Below are positions 18,017 through 27,875 of a DNA stretch of 64,000 bases, in pieces (within the stretch, counting starts at the first letter, position 1; the number at the start of each line of letters is the position of its first letter). The notes below the pieces were generated by a model, which had not been told where the DNA came from, made no database searches, and saw only the letters and a list, made by a program, of their open reading frames with translations. The stretch comes from Burkholderiales bacterium (GTDB taxonomy: Bacteria > Pseudomonadota > Gammaproteobacteria > Burkholderiales > Burkholderiaceae_C). The stretch lies in contig JAGWTH010000017.1 in the NCBI GenBank assembly GCA_028868995.1, positions 1 through 64,000 on the forward strand, written 5' to 3'. The position numbers and the translations under genes were made by a program.

Positions 18017-18513
18017 TGAAGCTCGGCCTGATCTGGGCGCAGGCGCGCAACGGCGTCATCGGCCAGGGCGGCGTCATGCCCTGGCACCTGCCCGAGGACC
18101 TGGCGCACTTCAAGCGCACGACCCTGGGTGCGCCGGTGATCATGGGCCGCAAGACCTGGGACTCGCTGCCGCCGCGGTTCCGGCCCCTGCCCGGACGGCG
18201 CAATGTGGTGATCACCCGCGATCCCCAATGGCGCGCGGAGGGTGCGGAGCATGCGACGACGCTGGAGCAGGCGATCGCCTTGTGCGGGGATGCGGCCGCC
18301 GTCTGGGTCACCGGCGGGGCCGAGATCTTCCGGCTGGCCATCCCCCTTGCCGACCTGGCCGTCGTGACCGAGATCGACGCGGATTTCGCCGGCGACGTGC
18401 ACGCGCCGGCGCTGGGGCCCGGCTGGCGCGAGACCGCGCGCGAGCGGCATGTATCGAAGACGGGTCTCGCCTACAGTTTCGTGAGCTACCAGAACACACA
18501 TCCGGAGGATTGA
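18016..18513 (+). CDS. folA: Dihydrofolate reductase
   Basis: NADPH-dependent reduction of dihydrofolate produced by ThyA. The ATG at 18016 overlaps the thyA stop by one base. The 165-residue protein has LGLIWAQARNGVIGQGGVMP, the catalytic WHLPEDLAHFKRTT (acidic residue in the active site), VIMGRKTWDSLP, and VWVTGGAEIF, all standard DHFR signatures. It is followed one base later by a DUF4337 gene. Confidence 0.97.
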   Translation: MKLGLIWAQARNGVIGQGGVMPWHLPEDLAHFKRTTLGAPVIMGRKTWDSLPPRFRPLPGRRNVVITRDPQWRAEGAEHATTLEQAIALCGDAAAVWVTGGAEIFRLAIPLADLAVVTEIDADFAGDVHAPALGPGWRETARERHVSKTGLAYSFVSYQNTHPED

Positions 18514-18514
18514 C

Positions 18515-19114
18515 ATGTCAGAGGGCGGATTCCACGTGCACGGACCGCACGACCACGAGCTGGAGCACGCGACCCAGCATGCGGCCGAAGGCCACCACGG
18601 GGTGGGCGGCGGCAGCCTGACCAACCAGGTCGCGCTGTTCACCGCCGTGATCGCCACGGTGGGCGCGATCTTCTCGTACATGGCCGGCGCCACCCAGGCC
18701 AATGCCGGCCTGTACAAGAACAACGCGGCCATCAAGAAGACCGAAGCCTCCAACCAGTGGAACTACTACCAGTCCAAGAGCAGCAAGCAGAACCTCTCGG
18801 AGCTGGCGATGGCCCTGGTGGCGGAGGACAAGAAGCCCTTCTACGCCAAGGAGATCGAGCGCTACAAGGCGGAAAAGGCCGACATCAAGGCGGCCGCCGA
18901 CAAGCTCGAGGCCGAGGCCACCGAGTGGGACAAGAAGAGCGACGCCCAGATGCACGTGCACCACCGGTGGGCCCAGGCGACCACGGCGCTGCAGGTGTCG
19001 ATCGCGCTGGCCGCCATCGCGCTGCTCACCAAGAAGAAGTGGCTGGAGATGGGCATGTTCGGCGTGGGCGCCGTGGGCGTGGCCGTCGGCATCGCCGCGG
19101 CCTTCCACGTTTGA
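18515..19114 (+). CDS. DUF4337 domain protein
   Basis: A 199-residue protein with a His-rich N-terminus (FHVHGPHDHELEHATQH), one hydrophobic segment at LFTAVIATVGAIFSYMAG, a central charged coiled-coil-like region (KEIERYKAEKADIKAAADKL) and two C-terminal hydrophobic segments (LQVSIALAAIALL and MFGVGAVGVAVGIAAAF). This is the DUF4337 pattern. Function unknown. Shine-Dalgarno GGAGG precedes the ATG. It begins one base after folA and ends ten bases before xth. Confidence 0.85.
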   Translation: MSEGGFHVHGPHDHELEHATQHAAEGHHGVGGGSLTNQVALFTAVIATVGAIFSYMAGATQANAGLYKNNAAIKKTEASNQWNYYQSKSSKQNLSELAMALVAEDKKPFYAKEIERYKAEKADIKAAADKLEAEATEWDKKSDAQMHVHHRWAQATTALQVSIALAAIALLTKKKWLEMGMFGVGAVGVAVGIAAAFHV

Positions 19115-19124
19115 CGTTCTACGC

Positions 19125-19904
19125 ATGAAGATCACGACCTGGAACGTCAACTCCCTCACCGCGCGCCTGCAGCACGTGCTGGACTGGACGGCCGCGAACC
19201 CGGTCGACGTCCTGTGCGTGCAGGAACTCAAGCTCACCGAGGACAAGTTCCCGCTCGAGGCGCTGCAGGCGGCGGGCTACGAGCACTGCGCGGTGTTCGG
19301 GCAGAAGACCTACAACGGCGTGGCGGTGATGAGCCGCCGGCCGCTGCGCGACGTGGTGCGCAACATCACGGGCTTCGCCGACGAGAACTCCCGCCTCCTG
19401 TCGGTCACGCTGGACACGCCGGCCGGCGAGGTGCGGCTGGTCAACGGCTATTTCGTCAACGGCCAGGCGCCCGGCACCGACAAGTTCGACTACAAGATGT
19501 CCTGGCTGCGCGGCCTGCGCGACCAGGTGCGCGAGGAGCTGGCGCGGCACCCGCGCCTGGTGCTGCTGGGCGACTTCAACATCGCCCCCGAGGACCGCGA
19601 CTCCTTCGACCCCGAGGGCCTGCGCGAGACCATCCACCACACCACCGAGGAACGCGACCACTTCCGCCGGCTGCTGGAGCTGGGCCTGGTGGACAGCTTC
19701 CGCCTGTTCGAGCAGCCGGAGAAGAGCTTCAGCTGGTGGGACTACCGCATGCTGGGCTACCCGAAGAACCGCGGTCTGCGCATCGACCACATCCTGGTCA
19801 GCGACGCGCTGAAGCCCCAGGTGAAGTCCTGCTCGATCGACCGCACCCCGCGCAAGTGGGAGAAGCCGAGCGACCACGCGCCGGTGACGGTGGACATCGG
19901 CTGA
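19125..19904 (+). CDS. xth: Exodeoxyribonuclease III family AP endonuclease
   Basis: Base-excision repair nuclease: Mg-dependent AP endonuclease and 3'-5' exonuclease. 259 residues. EEP-fold signatures: ITTWNVNSLTARL at the start, VLCVQELKLTED (catalytic Glu), YFVNGQAPGTDKFDYKMSWL, LLGDFNIAPEDRD, and the C-terminal LRIDHILVSDALKP with the final SDHAPVTVDIG His. It is an ExoIII/XthA-type enzyme. Confidence 0.95.
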   Translation: MKITTWNVNSLTARLQHVLDWTAANPVDVLCVQELKLTEDKFPLEALQAAGYEHCAVFGQKTYNGVAVMSRRPLRDVVRNITGFADENSRLLSVTLDTPAGEVRLVNGYFVNGQAPGTDKFDYKMSWLRGLRDQVREELARHPRLVLLGDFNIAPEDRDSFDPEGLRETIHHTTEERDHFRRLLELGLVDSFRLFEQPEKSFSWWDYRMLGYPKNRGLRIDHILVSDALKPQVKSCSIDRTPRKWEKPSDHAPVTVDIG

Positions 19905-20381
19905 ATCTGCAGCGGTGATGAGGAGGCTGCAGCGGCGCCGGGGCTGCACCGCCTTCGCGGTCGGCTCGGATGGATGGTCTCTGGACGATCCTGCCTGCGG
20001 GTGGTGGAAATCACCGTGAAGCATGAAATCGAGCATCCCGTCGGGCCCAGCCCCCGGCCAGCAGAGGGTGCGAGGTCGGGCAGCCAGCCTTCGTCCTGGC
20101 CCCGAGCCGCTACAGGCCTTGGCACGCGAACGCGCCCAAGCATCCAGAGCTGCTGCCCGAGCGAACCCCGGGCCCGTGCGGATCCGTCGGTGCGCGCCAA
20201 GCCGCGTCCGCAGGGTTTGCCGCGTCCCGACGACCCGCGAGGACCTGCAAGCGCCCTGCCTTCAAGCGCATGCGCCTGCAACCAGCGCCAGGTTTCCTGC
20301 TGCGCCATGGGGGTCTTCGGCACCCCCTGCTTCGCCTGAGCAGTTTCTGCCTGATCATCGGGCCAACTCCGAATTCCTCTC
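19905..20381. other. 477-base intergenic region without a supported gene
   Basis: The region separates the housekeeping xth gene from the ligase-associated DNA repair operon. Reading frames are open on both strands but their translations are Arg/Pro/Ala-rich, lack family motifs and have no good ribosome binding sites. I recognise no tRNA, mobile element ends or clear hairpin terminator. It probably contains the promoter for the repair operon and may mark the edge of a transferred block. Confidence 0.4.
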
Positions 20382-21125
20382 ATGACCCCTCCTTCCATTG
20401 CCATGGTGACTGGCGCCCGCGGAGGCATCGGCCGCGCGCTCGTGGCCAAGTTGCGCGCCAGCGGCCTTCGTGTCGCAGCCGTCGGACGCGATGCAACCCT
20501 GATGGCGGACCTCGCTGCGGACGCCCACATCACGGCCGACACCACGACGCCGGAGGGTGCGGCTGCGGCACTGGCTGCCTGCCTGGACGCATTCGCCGCA
20601 CCACCGTCGCAGCTGGCGCACTGCGTCGGAAGCACCCTGATCGCGCCGCTGCACCGCTGCAGCCCGGCGCAGGTTCGCGAGGTACTGCGCGTCAACCTCG
20701 ACAGCGCCCTGTTCACGCTCCAGGCCTGGGTGGAGGCGATGCGCAGCGCAGGTCTGCCGGGTTCGGCCGTTCTGATGTCCAGCGTGGTCGCGCGCATTGG
20801 CGTGGCCAACCACGAGGTCATCGCGGCGGCCAAGGGCGGGCTGGAAGCGTTGGTGCGCGGCGCCGCCGCGACCTACGCCGCGTCCGGGTTGCGCATCAAT
20901 GCGGTCGCTCCCGGCATGACCGACACCCCGATGACGGCCCCCCTGCTGAAGGCTGACGCGATGCGCGAGGCTGCCGCCAGGCAGTACCCGCTCGGAGGGT
21001 TGCAGACTGCCGACCATGTCGCCGACACGATGGCCTGGCTGCTTTCCGACGCTGCCATCCGCCTCACAGGCCAGGTCGTCGCGGTCGATGGCGGTTTCAC
21101 GACAGTGCGGCCGCTGGTGCGCTGA
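20382..21125 (+). CDS. Atypical short-chain dehydrogenase/reductase-like protein
   Basis: A 247-residue Rossmann-fold SDR. The nucleotide-binding TGARGGIG motif is at residues 10-17 and the C-terminal VDGGFTTVRPL is typical. The active-site YxxxK motif is altered: residues 141-151 read VANHEVIAAAK, so Ile147 stands where the catalytic Tyr should be, while Lys151 is retained; the usual NNAG is replaced by HCVGS. Related proteins with an NHExIAAAK segment form a recognisable subgroup, so this is probably not a simple mutation. Its stop overlaps the exonuclease start by one base, making it the first gene of the DNA repair operon. Enzymatic activity is doubtful. Confidence 0.85.
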   Translation: MTPPSIAMVTGARGGIGRALVAKLRASGLRVAAVGRDATLMADLAADAHITADTTTPEGAAAALAACLDAFAAPPSQLAHCVGSTLIAPLHRCSPAQVREVLRVNLDSALFTLQAWVEAMRSAGLPGSAVLMSSVVARIGVANHEVIAAAKGGLEALVRGAAATYAASGLRINAVAPGMTDTPMTAPLLKADAMREAAARQYPLGGLQTADHVADTMAWLLSDAAIRLTGQVVAVDGGFTTVRPLVR

Positions 21126-22180
21126 TGCCGCCGTCTGCGCGTGCTCGAGAAGACCTGATTCAGCGCCGACCCGAGGGCCTCTATTGTCCCCCCGGTGGGT
21201 TTTACATCGACCCCTGGCGGCCGGTGGATCTCGCGGTGATCACCCACGCCCATGCAGATCATGCCCGCCGGGGCCATGCCCACTACCTTTCGCAAAGCGA
21301 TGCGCAGGCGCTCTTGCGGGTGCGCTTGGGCGATGACATCTCTGTACGAGGCCTCGCCTACGGGGAGCGCCTGCGGATCGGGGATGTCGTCGTCAGCTTG
21401 CATCCGGCGGGCCATGTGCTGGGCTCGGCACAGGTGCGGGTGGAGCACCGCGGTGAGGTCTGGGTGGTCTCGGGTGACTACTTCGTCAGCGGCGCAGGGG
21501 ACCACAACCCGACCTGCACCCCGTTCGAGCCAGTGCGATGCGACACGTTCATCACCGAGTGCACCTTCGGTCTTCCGATCTACCGCTGGGCGTCCCAGGC
21601 GGCCCTGATGGCGCAGATCCGGTCCTGGTGGGCCGAGTGCGCATCGGAAGGCCGGCATGCGCTGTTGCTGGGCTACAGCCTCGGCAAAGCGCAGCACCTG
21701 CTGGCCGGCCTCGCGGGCGACGATGCGCCTGGGCCCGTGCTGGTGCACGGCTCGGTGGCCAAACTCAACGAAGCCTACCGCGCCGGCGGGGTCGTGCTGC
21801 CGGCAGTCGGGACCGTCGATGCCTCCACTGACTTCAGGCGCCTGCGCGGCGCCCTCGTCATCGCCCCGCCGGCCGTGCACGGGAGTGCCTGGGCGCGCAA
21901 GCTGGGGCCGCATCGCGACGCCTTCGCCAGCGGCTGGATGCGGCTGCGCGGCGCGCGCCGTCGCCAGGGCGTGGATCGCGGCTTCGTCCTGAGCGACCAT
22001 GCGGACTGGCCGGGACTGCTGCAGGCCATCGCCGCCAGCGGTGCGGCGCGCATCATCGTGACCCATGGGGACGAGGACGCGCTCATCCGGCTGCTGCGCG
22101 AGCAGCATGGGCTGCAAGCCGAAAGCCTGGCCACGGAGTTCGACGACCGTGATGCCGACCCGCCGGGCCCGTCGGCATGA
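21125..22180 (+). CDS. Ligase-associated DNA exonuclease (metallo-beta-lactamase fold)
   Basis: A 351-residue MBL/beta-CASP-type nuclease of the ligase-associated exonuclease family, related to SNM1/Artemis-like enzymes. The metal-binding HxHxDH motif is HAHADH in LAVITHAHADHARRGH; further ligands lie in LHPAGHVLGSAQVRVE, VVSGDYFVSGAGDHNPTC and LSDHADWPGLLQAI. It overlaps the SDR by one base and the ligase by 4 bases. In bacteria with this cluster it is proposed to trim ends during interstrand or oxidative damage repair. Confidence 0.92.
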   Translation: MPPSARAREDLIQRRPEGLYCPPGGFYIDPWRPVDLAVITHAHADHARRGHAHYLSQSDAQALLRVRLGDDISVRGLAYGERLRIGDVVVSLHPAGHVLGSAQVRVEHRGEVWVVSGDYFVSGAGDHNPTCTPFEPVRCDTFITECTFGLPIYRWASQAALMAQIRSWWAECASEGRHALLLGYSLGKAQHLLAGLAGDDAPGPVLVHGSVAKLNEAYRAGGVVLPAVGTVDASTDFRRLRGALVIAPPAVHGSAWARKLGPHRDAFASGWMRLRGARRRQGVDRGFVLSDHADWPGLLQAIAASGAARIIVTHGDEDALIRLLREQHGLQAESLATEFDDRDADPPGPSA

Positions 22181-23844
22181 AGGCTTTCACCGCGCTCTAC
22201 CTGGCGCTCGATGCCAGCACCGGCACCCTGGACAAGCTGCAGGCCCTCAAGCGCCATTTCGCCGCCGCCGCGCCGCGCGATGCGGCCTGGGCCGCCTACC
22301 TGCTGGCCGGCGGCCGGCCGCGCCGCGCGGTGCCCACGCGCGAGCTGCGCGACCTCGCGTGCGAGCTGGCCGGACTGCCCGACTGGCTGTTCGAAGCCGG
22401 CTATGCCGCCACCGGCGATCTCGCCGAGGCCATCGCCTACATCCTGCCCGCGCCCGTGACCGACCATGGCGGCAGCCTCGCCGACTGGATGGAGCATCGC
22501 ATCGCGCCGCTGCGTGGCCTGGATCCGGCCGCGCGCGCCGCGGCCTTGCGGGAGGCCTGGGCCGGCTTGCCAGCCGAAGGCCGCTTCCTGTACGTGAAAC
22601 TGGTGGGTGGCGGCTTTCGGGTGGGGGTGAGCCGCGGCCTCGTGCAACGCGCGCTGGCCGAGCTGCACGACCTGCCGCCGGCCCTCGTCGCGCAGCGCAT
22701 GATGGGCTGCACCGACGGCAGCCGTCCCCCAGGCGCTGCCGACTACGAGGCCTGGACCGCCCCGGCCGCTACGGACGGCAGCGGGCCGCGCGGCGGACAC
22801 CCCTACCCTTTCTTCCTGGCGCAACCGCTGCCCGGCCCGCCCGACCGGTTGGGGCCGCGCGAGGTCTGGTGGGCCGAGTGGAAGTACGACGGAATCCGAG
22901 TCCAGGTGGTCAAGCGCGACGGCCGGGTCTGGGTCTGGTCGCGCGGAGAGGAACTAGTCACCGAACGCTTCCCGGAGGTGGTGGCCGAGGCTGCGCGCTG
23001 GCCGGACGGCACAGTCGTGGATGGCGAGCTGCTGGCCTGGCGGCCGGGCGACAACGACCCGGCACCGTTCGCGCTGCTGCAAAAGCGCATCGCCCGCAAG
23101 ACGCTGTCCAGGGCGATCCTCGTCTCGGCGCCAGTCCGCCTGCTGGCATACGACCTGCTGGAGGAGGCCGGGCAGGACCTGCGCGGGCAAGCATTGCACC
23201 TGAGGCGCGCTCGACTGGAGGCGCTGGGCATCGCGGCGTCGCCGCTGTTGGGTGCAACCGACTGGGCTGGACTCGCGAGCCTGCGCGAGCAGTCGCGCGC
23301 CCGCCGGATGGAGGGCCTGATGCTCAAGCATCGCGACGGCACCTATGGCCTGGGGCGCACAGGCAGCGGCGAGGCGGCCTGGTGGAAGTGGAAGCTCTCG
23401 CCCCTGAGCGTGGACGCGGTGCTGATCTACGCCCAGGCCGGCCACGGACGGCGCGCCAGCCTGTACACGGACTACACCTTCGCCGTCTGGAGCCGTCCAC
23501 CCGTGGATGCGGACGAGGCGGCGGCGGCGCTGCAGGCGCCGCAGGGAGACTTGCAGCTGGTCTCCTTCGCCAAGGCCTACTCAGGCCTGAGCGACCCGGA
23601 AATCCGGCGTGTCGACCGGCTCGTGCGCAGCACCACGCTGGAGAAATTCGGCCCGGTGCGGCGGGTTCGGCCGACGCTGGTGTGCGAGCTGGGATTCGAG
23701 GGCCTGCAGTCCAGCCCGCGCCACAAGAGCGGCATCGCGGTGCGGTTTCCGCGCATCCTGCGCATCCGGGATGACAAGCCGCTGCACGAGGCCGATTCGC
23801 TCGTCACGCTGCAGCGGCTGATGGAGACGGCCGATGGGGCCTGA
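22177..23844 (+). CDS. ATP-dependent DNA ligase (damage-response type)
   Basis: A 555-residue ATP-dependent ligase of the cisplatin damage-response/LigB-like group. The nucleotidyl-lysine is K236 in [18 protein letters not shown] (motif I KxDGxR). Motif III-like VVDGELLAW, motif [18 protein letters not shown] and motif [19 protein letters not shown] follow; an N-terminal alpha-helical DNA-binding domain occupies about 1-200 and an OB domain the C-terminus. It overlaps both neighbours (4 bases with the exonuclease, 11 with the helicase). The chromosome's NAD-dependent LigA would be separate. Confidence 0.94.
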   Translation: MKAFTALYLALDASTGTLDKLQALKRHFAAAAPRDAAWAAYLLAGGRPRRAVPTRELRDLACELAGLPDWLFEAGYAATGDLAEAIAYILPAPVTDHGGSLADWMEHRIAPLRGLDPAARAAALREAWAGLPAEGRFLYVKLVGGGFRVGVSRGLVQRALAELHDLPPALVAQRMMGCTDGSRPPGAADYEAWTAPAATDGSGPRGGHPYPFFLAQPLPGPPDRLGPREVWWAEWKYDGIRVQVVKRDGRVWVWSRGEELVTERFPEVVAEAARWPDGTVVDGELLAWRPGDNDPAPFALLQKRIARKTLSRAILVSAPVRLLAYDLLEEAGQDLRGQALHLRRARLEALGIAASPLLGATDWAGLASLREQSRARRMEGLMLKHRDGTYGLGRTGSGEAAWWKWKLSPLSVDAVLIYAQAGHGRRASLYTDYTFAVWSRPPVDADEAAAALQAPQGDLQLVSFAKAYSGLSDPEIRRVDRLVRSTTLEKFGPVRRVRPTLVCELGFEGLQSSPRHKSGIAVRFPRILRIRDDKPLHEADSLVTLQRLMETADGA

Positions 23845-26329
23845 AGACTGGCTGGCGGCGCGCGGCTGGCAGGCCTTTGGCTTCCAGCGCGAGGTCTGGG
23901 AGCACCTGCGCGCCGGCCGCTCGGGCCTGCTGCATGCGAGCACGGGCGCAGGCAAGACGCTGGCGGTCTGGCTCGGTGCGCTGCAGCACATCCGGGCCGC
24001 CGGGCCGCTGGCGGTGCTGTGGGTCACCCCGATGCGCGCCCTGGCGCAAGACACGCTGCAGGCGCTCCAGGACGCCGCCGGCGCGCTCGCGCCCGATTGG
24101 ACGCTGGGCATGCGCACGGGCGACACCTCCCCGGGCGAGCGTGCCGCGCAGCAGAAGCGCTGGCCCACGGGGCTGGTGACCACGCCCGAATCGCTCAGCC
24201 TGCTTCTCGCGCGTTCGGACGCGCCCGCCCTGCTGAGGGGCGTGCGCCTGGTCGTCGTGGACGAATGGCACGAGCTGCTGGGCAGCAAGCGGGGCGTGCA
24301 GCTGCAACTGGCCCTGGCGCGGCTGCGGCGCTGGAACCCGGCCCTGGTCACCTGGGGCCTGTCCGCCACGCTGGCCAACCTCGCCGAAGCATGCGACACG
24401 CTCGCCCCTGGCGCCGAGCTGGTCCAGGGGGCGCAGGACAAAGAGCTGGTCATCGACACGCTGCTGCCGCCGGCGGTGGAGCGCTTCGCATGGGCCGGGC
24501 ACATGGGCCTGTCGATGCTGCCCGCAGTGGTGGCGCGGCTGGAGGCCGCCGCCAGCAGCCTGGTCTTCACCAACACCCGCTCGCAGGCGGAACGCTGGTT
24601 CCAGGCGCTGCTGGACGCGCGGCCGCACTGGGCCGACCGCCTGGCGCTGCACCACGGCTCGCTGGACGCCGACACCCGCCAGTGGGTGGAGCGCGCGATG
24701 AAGGCCGGCCAGCTCAAGGCGGTGGTGTGCACCGCCAGCCTGGACCTGGGCGTGGACTTCCTGCCTGTCGAACAGGTGCTGCAGATCGGCTCGGCCAAGG
24801 GCGTGGCACGGCTGATGCAACGCGCGGGCCGCTCCGGACATGCCCCGGGGCGGCGTTCGCGGGTCACGCTGGTGCCTACCCACAGCTGGGAGCTGGTGGA
24901 GGCGTCGGCCCTGCGCGCCGCGGTGCAGGCCGGCCGCATCGAGCCGCGCCGCCCGCCCCGGGCGCCGCTGGACGTGCTCGTGCAGCACCTGGTGACCGTG
25001 GCCCTGGGAGGCGGGTTCCAGCCCGACGCGATGCTGGCCGAGGTGCGCAGCGCGCCCAGCTACCGACAGCTGGGCGACGCCGACTGGGACTGGGCGCTGG
25101 CCTTCGTGCGCCATGGTGGACGCAGTCTGCGCGCGTATCCCCAGTTCCAGCGGGTCGTGCCCGATGCCGACGGCGTCTGGCGCGTGCCCGACGCACGCCT
25201 GGCGCGCCGGCACCGCAGCAACATCGGCACCATCGTGTCGCAGGCCTCCATGACCGTGCAGTTCCTCGGGGGCAAGCGCATCGCCAGTGTCGAGGAAAGC
25301 TTCATCGCGCGGCTCCAGCCGGGCGATGTCTTCCTGCTCGGGGGCCGGCGCCTGGAGCTGGTGCGTTGCGAAGGGCTGACCGCCTACGTGCGCCTGGCCC
25401 AGTCCGGCCGCGCCTTGCTTCCGCGCTGGGGCGGCGGCCAGCTGCCCATCTCCGACACCCTGGGCCAGGCGCTGCTGCAGCGGCTGGCCCAGGCCGCGAG
25501 CGGGGAAGCAGCGGATGCGGAAATGCAGGCCGTGCAGCCGGTGCTGGCGCTGCAAGCGGCTTGGTCGGCGCTGCCCACTCCGCAAACGCTGGTCGCCGAG
25601 AGGCTCACGTCGCCGGACGGCCATCATCTGTTCGTCTACCCGTTTGCCGGCCGCACGGTGCACCTGGGCCTGGCGACGCTGCTGGCCTGGCGGCTGGCGA
25701 GTGCGACGCCGGCCACGTTCAGCATGGCCGTCAACGACTACGGGCTGGAGTTGCTGAGCGCGACACCCATCGACTGGGCGACGATGCTGCCGGTGGCGCT
25801 GGTGCCCACCGATCTGGCCACGTTGCGCCAGCAAGTGCTGGCCAGCCTGAACGCGGGCGAGCTGGCCCGCCGGCGCTTCCGGGAAATCGCGCGCATCAGC
25901 GGCCTGATCTTCCAGAGCCACCCGGGCGAGGCCCGCAGCCAGCGGCAGCTGCAGGCGTCCAGCTCGCTGTACTTCGATGTGTTTCGCCAGCACGATCCCG
26001 ACAACCGGCTGCTGCGCCAGGCGCAAGAGGAGCTGCTGAGCGAGGAGCTCGCGGTCGAACAGCTCGATCGGACCTTGCGGGCGCTGGCGACGCGGCGGCT
26101 GCACCTGATCGCGCCCCCGCGGGCGACGCCGCTGGCCCTGCCCTTGATCGTGGAGCGGCTGCGCGAGCGCCTGAGCACCGAGACCCTGGCGCAGCGCCTG
26201 GGACGCATGCTCGGCGAGCTGGAGGCGGCCGCCGGCGGCGAGGCTCCGGCGGATCTCACCGAGCGGTTGCGCTTCGGCGCCGATCCGGACCAGGGCGCAG
26301 CCCGGCGCCCGACGCGGAGGCGCCGGTGA
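23834..26329 (+). CDS. Ligase-associated DEXH-box helicase (Lhr-core-like)
   Basis: An 831-residue superfamily 2 3'-5' DNA helicase. Walker A is [17 protein letters not shown] (about 33-50), Walker B/DEXH is [15 protein letters not shown], motif III LSATLAN, motif [16 protein letters not shown] and motif [17 protein letters not shown]. Beyond residue 420 the winged-helix and Lhr-core domain regions follow ([20 protein letters not shown]). It sits between the ligase and PdeM genes with overlaps on both sides. The family was studied biochemically in Pseudomonas putida as Lhr-Core. Confidence 0.94.
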   Translation: MGPEDWLAARGWQAFGFQREVWEHLRAGRSGLLHASTGAGKTLAVWLGALQHIRAAGPLAVLWVTPMRALAQDTLQALQDAAGALAPDWTLGMRTGDTSPGERAAQQKRWPTGLVTTPESLSLLLARSDAPALLRGVRLVVVDEWHELLGSKRGVQLQLALARLRRWNPALVTWGLSATLANLAEACDTLAPGAELVQGAQDKELVIDTLLPPAVERFAWAGHMGLSMLPAVVARLEAAASSLVFTNTRSQAERWFQALLDARPHWADRLALHHGSLDADTRQWVERAMKAGQLKAVVCTASLDLGVDFLPVEQVLQIGSAKGVARLMQRAGRSGHAPGRRSRVTLVPTHSWELVEASALRAAVQAGRIEPRRPPRAPLDVLVQHLVTVALGGGFQPDAMLAEVRSAPSYRQLGDADWDWALAFVRHGGRSLRAYPQFQRVVPDADGVWRVPDARLARRHRSNIGTIVSQASMTVQFLGGKRIASVEESFIARLQPGDVFLLGGRRLELVRCEGLTAYVRLAQSGRALLPRWGGGQLPISDTLGQALLQRLAQAASGEAADAEMQAVQPVLALQAAWSALPTPQTLVAERLTSPDGHHLFVYPFAGRTVHLGLATLLAWRLASATPATFSMAVNDYGLELLSATPIDWATMLPVALVPTDLATLRQQVLASLNAGELARRRFREIARISGLIFQSHPGEARSQRQLQASSSLYFDVFRQHDPDNRLLRQAQEELLSEELAVEQLDRTLRALATRRLHLIAPPRATPLALPLIVERLRERLSTETLAQRLGRMLGELEAAAGGEAPADLTERLRFGADPDQGAARRPTRRRR

Positions 26330-27051
26330 GGGCGTCCGGCGCCCTCGCACTGGACGTGGCCGGCACGCGGCTGTGGCTGCGACCCGACCGCACCGTCTGG
26401 TGGCCCGACGAGGGAGTGCTCTTCGCGGCCGACCTGCACCTGGGCAAGGGCGCGGCTTTCCGTGCCATGGGCCAGCCGCTGCCGGCCGGCGGCAGCAGCG
26501 CAACGCTTCAGAGGCTGGCTTCGGCGGCTCGGGCCTGCGGTGCGGCGCGCGTGGTCGTTCTGGGCGACTTCTGGCACCACCGCAGCGGCCTGGGCCCGGC
26601 GCTCGAGGCGGGCGTGGCCGAGTTCGCGACCCGCTGGCCCACCACGGTGATATTGGGCAACCATGATCGCACCGTGGCCCCCGAAGCGGCCGCGCGGCTG
26701 CCGCTGCAGGTCGAGCGCGGCCGGCTGGCCGTGGGCCCATTCACGGCTGCGCACGAGCCCGCCCTGGCCAGTGCGGCCGCCCCGCGGGCCGGCTTCACCC
26801 TGGCCGGACACCTCCATCCAGCCGTGCTCTTGCGCTCCCGCAGCGGGGACCGGCTGCGCCAGCCTTGCTTCGCCATCACGGCGCACGAACTCGTGCTGCC
26901 CGCATTCGGCAGCCACACGGGCAGCTGGACCTGCACTCCAGCGGAGTACGAGCGCCTGGATGCGCGGGTCGCGCTGGCGGGCGCCTCCGAGGTCGTCCTG
27001 CTGGGACGCTCCACCGGGGCGCGGGCGCACGGCCGTCCGCGACAGACCTAG
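26326..27051 (+). CDS. pdeM: Ligase-associated endonuclease PdeM (calcineurin-like phosphoesterase)
   Basis: A 241-residue metallophosphoesterase. The start is GTG at 26326, overlapping the helicase stop by 4 bases. Dinuclear-metal motifs are in order: [17 protein letters not shown] (DxH), [12 protein letters not shown] (GD), ILGNHDRT (GNHD) and LAGHLHPAV (GHxH). Length and motifs fit the MPE/PdeM family that accompanies the Lhr-core helicase, exonuclease and ligase. It ends the operon and is convergent with a TetR gene. Confidence 0.92.
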   Translation: MRASGALALDVAGTRLWLRPDRTVWWPDEGVLFAADLHLGKGAAFRAMGQPLPAGGSSATLQRLASAARACGAARVVVLGDFWHHRSGLGPALEAGVAEFATRWPTTVILGNHDRTVAPEAAARLPLQVERGRLAVGPFTAAHEPALASAAAPRAGFTLAGHLHPAVLLRSRSGDRLRQPCFAITAHELVLPAFGSHTGSWTCTPAEYERLDARVALAGASEVVLLGRSTGARAHGRPRQT

Positions 27052-27117
27052 TTTCCTGCTTCGCAACGACCGGACGTTGCGCGCAGTCCAAGGTGGATTC
27101 GCGCGCAAACCGCATGG

Positions 27118-27741
27118 CTAGTTCAAGAGGAACGCCATGACGTAGCGCACCAGCGCATCCTCGATGGCGGGAAGCGGCACGTCGGGCGGCGCGGCCAGGA
27201 TGCCCTGCAGCACGCCCACGAAGGCGTGCACCAGGACGAAGGCCTCGGCCCGGGGCAGCTTGCGAACCCGCTGATCGTGCGCGACGACGCCGCTGGAGGC
27301 CAGCAGGCCCACCGCGATCGAGCGCAGCGCTTGCGGGGAAACCGGGCCCTTGCCGGCGGTCGCGCCATGCAGGAGTTGACGCTGCACCGCGGTGCGTCCG
27401 CCGAACGCCTTCAGCACGGCGCGCACCGCCAGGCGGATGCGGTCCCCCGGTTCCGACGGCGCCGGACCGCTGAGCGATTCCAGGATGCGCTCGCCGAGCG
27501 ACCCGAGCTCGCGCTGGACCAGCGCATCCACGATGGCCTGGCGGTCGGCGAAGTACTGGTACAGGGTGCCGATGCTCACGCCGGCCACCGCGGCAATGCG
27601 GTTCGTCGTCAGCGCAGCCTCGCCCTCCCGGTCCAGGATGCGAAGGGCCGCCTCCAATATGAGTTCGACCTTGTGCCGGGCCCGCGCCTGGCTCGGCGCC
27701 CTGCGCACAAGTCCTTGATCCGTTTGCGTTTTTCGGGTCAT
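27118..27741 (-). CDS. TetR/AcrR-family transcriptional regulator
   Basis: A 207-residue repressor-type protein. The TetR helix-turn-helix covers about residues 24-70 (VELILEAALRILDREGEAAL, then TTNRIAAVAGVSIGTLYQYF). The C-terminal ligand-binding domain is variable. It is divergent from an exported hydrolase gene 134 bases away, with an imperfect inverted repeat between them, so control of itself and that hydrolase is likely. Ligand unknown. Confidence 0.92.
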   Translation of the reverse strand: MTRKTQTDQGLVRRAPSQARARHKVELILEAALRILDREGEAALTTNRIAAVAGVSIGTLYQYFADRQAIVDALVQRELGSLGERILESLSGPAPSEPGDRIRLAVRAVLKAFGGRTAVQRQLLHGATAGKGPVSPQALRSIAVGLLASSGVVAHDQRVRKLPRAEAFVLVHAFVGVLQGILAAPPDVPLPAIEDALVRYVMAFLLN

Positions 27742-27770
27742 GAAGGGGGCGTCGGAATGCGAGTACCCGA

Positions 27771-27789
27771 ATGTGAGCGAAGCTCATAT
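27771..27789. promoter_or_regulatory. Imperfect inverted repeat, candidate TetR operator
   Basis: ATGTGAGC and GCTCATAT flank a three-base spacer (GAA), a 19-base imperfect palindrome with seven of eight arm pairs matching. It lies 30 bases upstream of the TetR start and about 90 bases upstream of the divergent hydrolase start. Size and location suit a TetR dimer site; function is inferred. Confidence 0.45.
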
Positions 27790-27875
27790 CCTGCCAGCCA
27801 TCGACGCACGCGCACAAGGCCTCCGCAGGCGAGTGGGGCCTTTCGCACGCTGCACGACATCCCGAAAGGAAGGAA

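Noticed and set aside
24019-26325. Open frame on the plus strand continuous with pdeM
   Set aside because: Out-of-frame overlap with the helicase; only the part after 26326 carries phosphoesterase motifs, and GTG at 26326 overlaps the helicase stop as an operon junction.
23804-26740. Very long open frame on the minus strand (978 codons) opposite the ligase-associated helicase
   Set aside because: Antisense shadow caused by high G+C at third positions; translation is Arg/Gln/Ala-rich without motifs, while the plus strand encodes a complete helicase.
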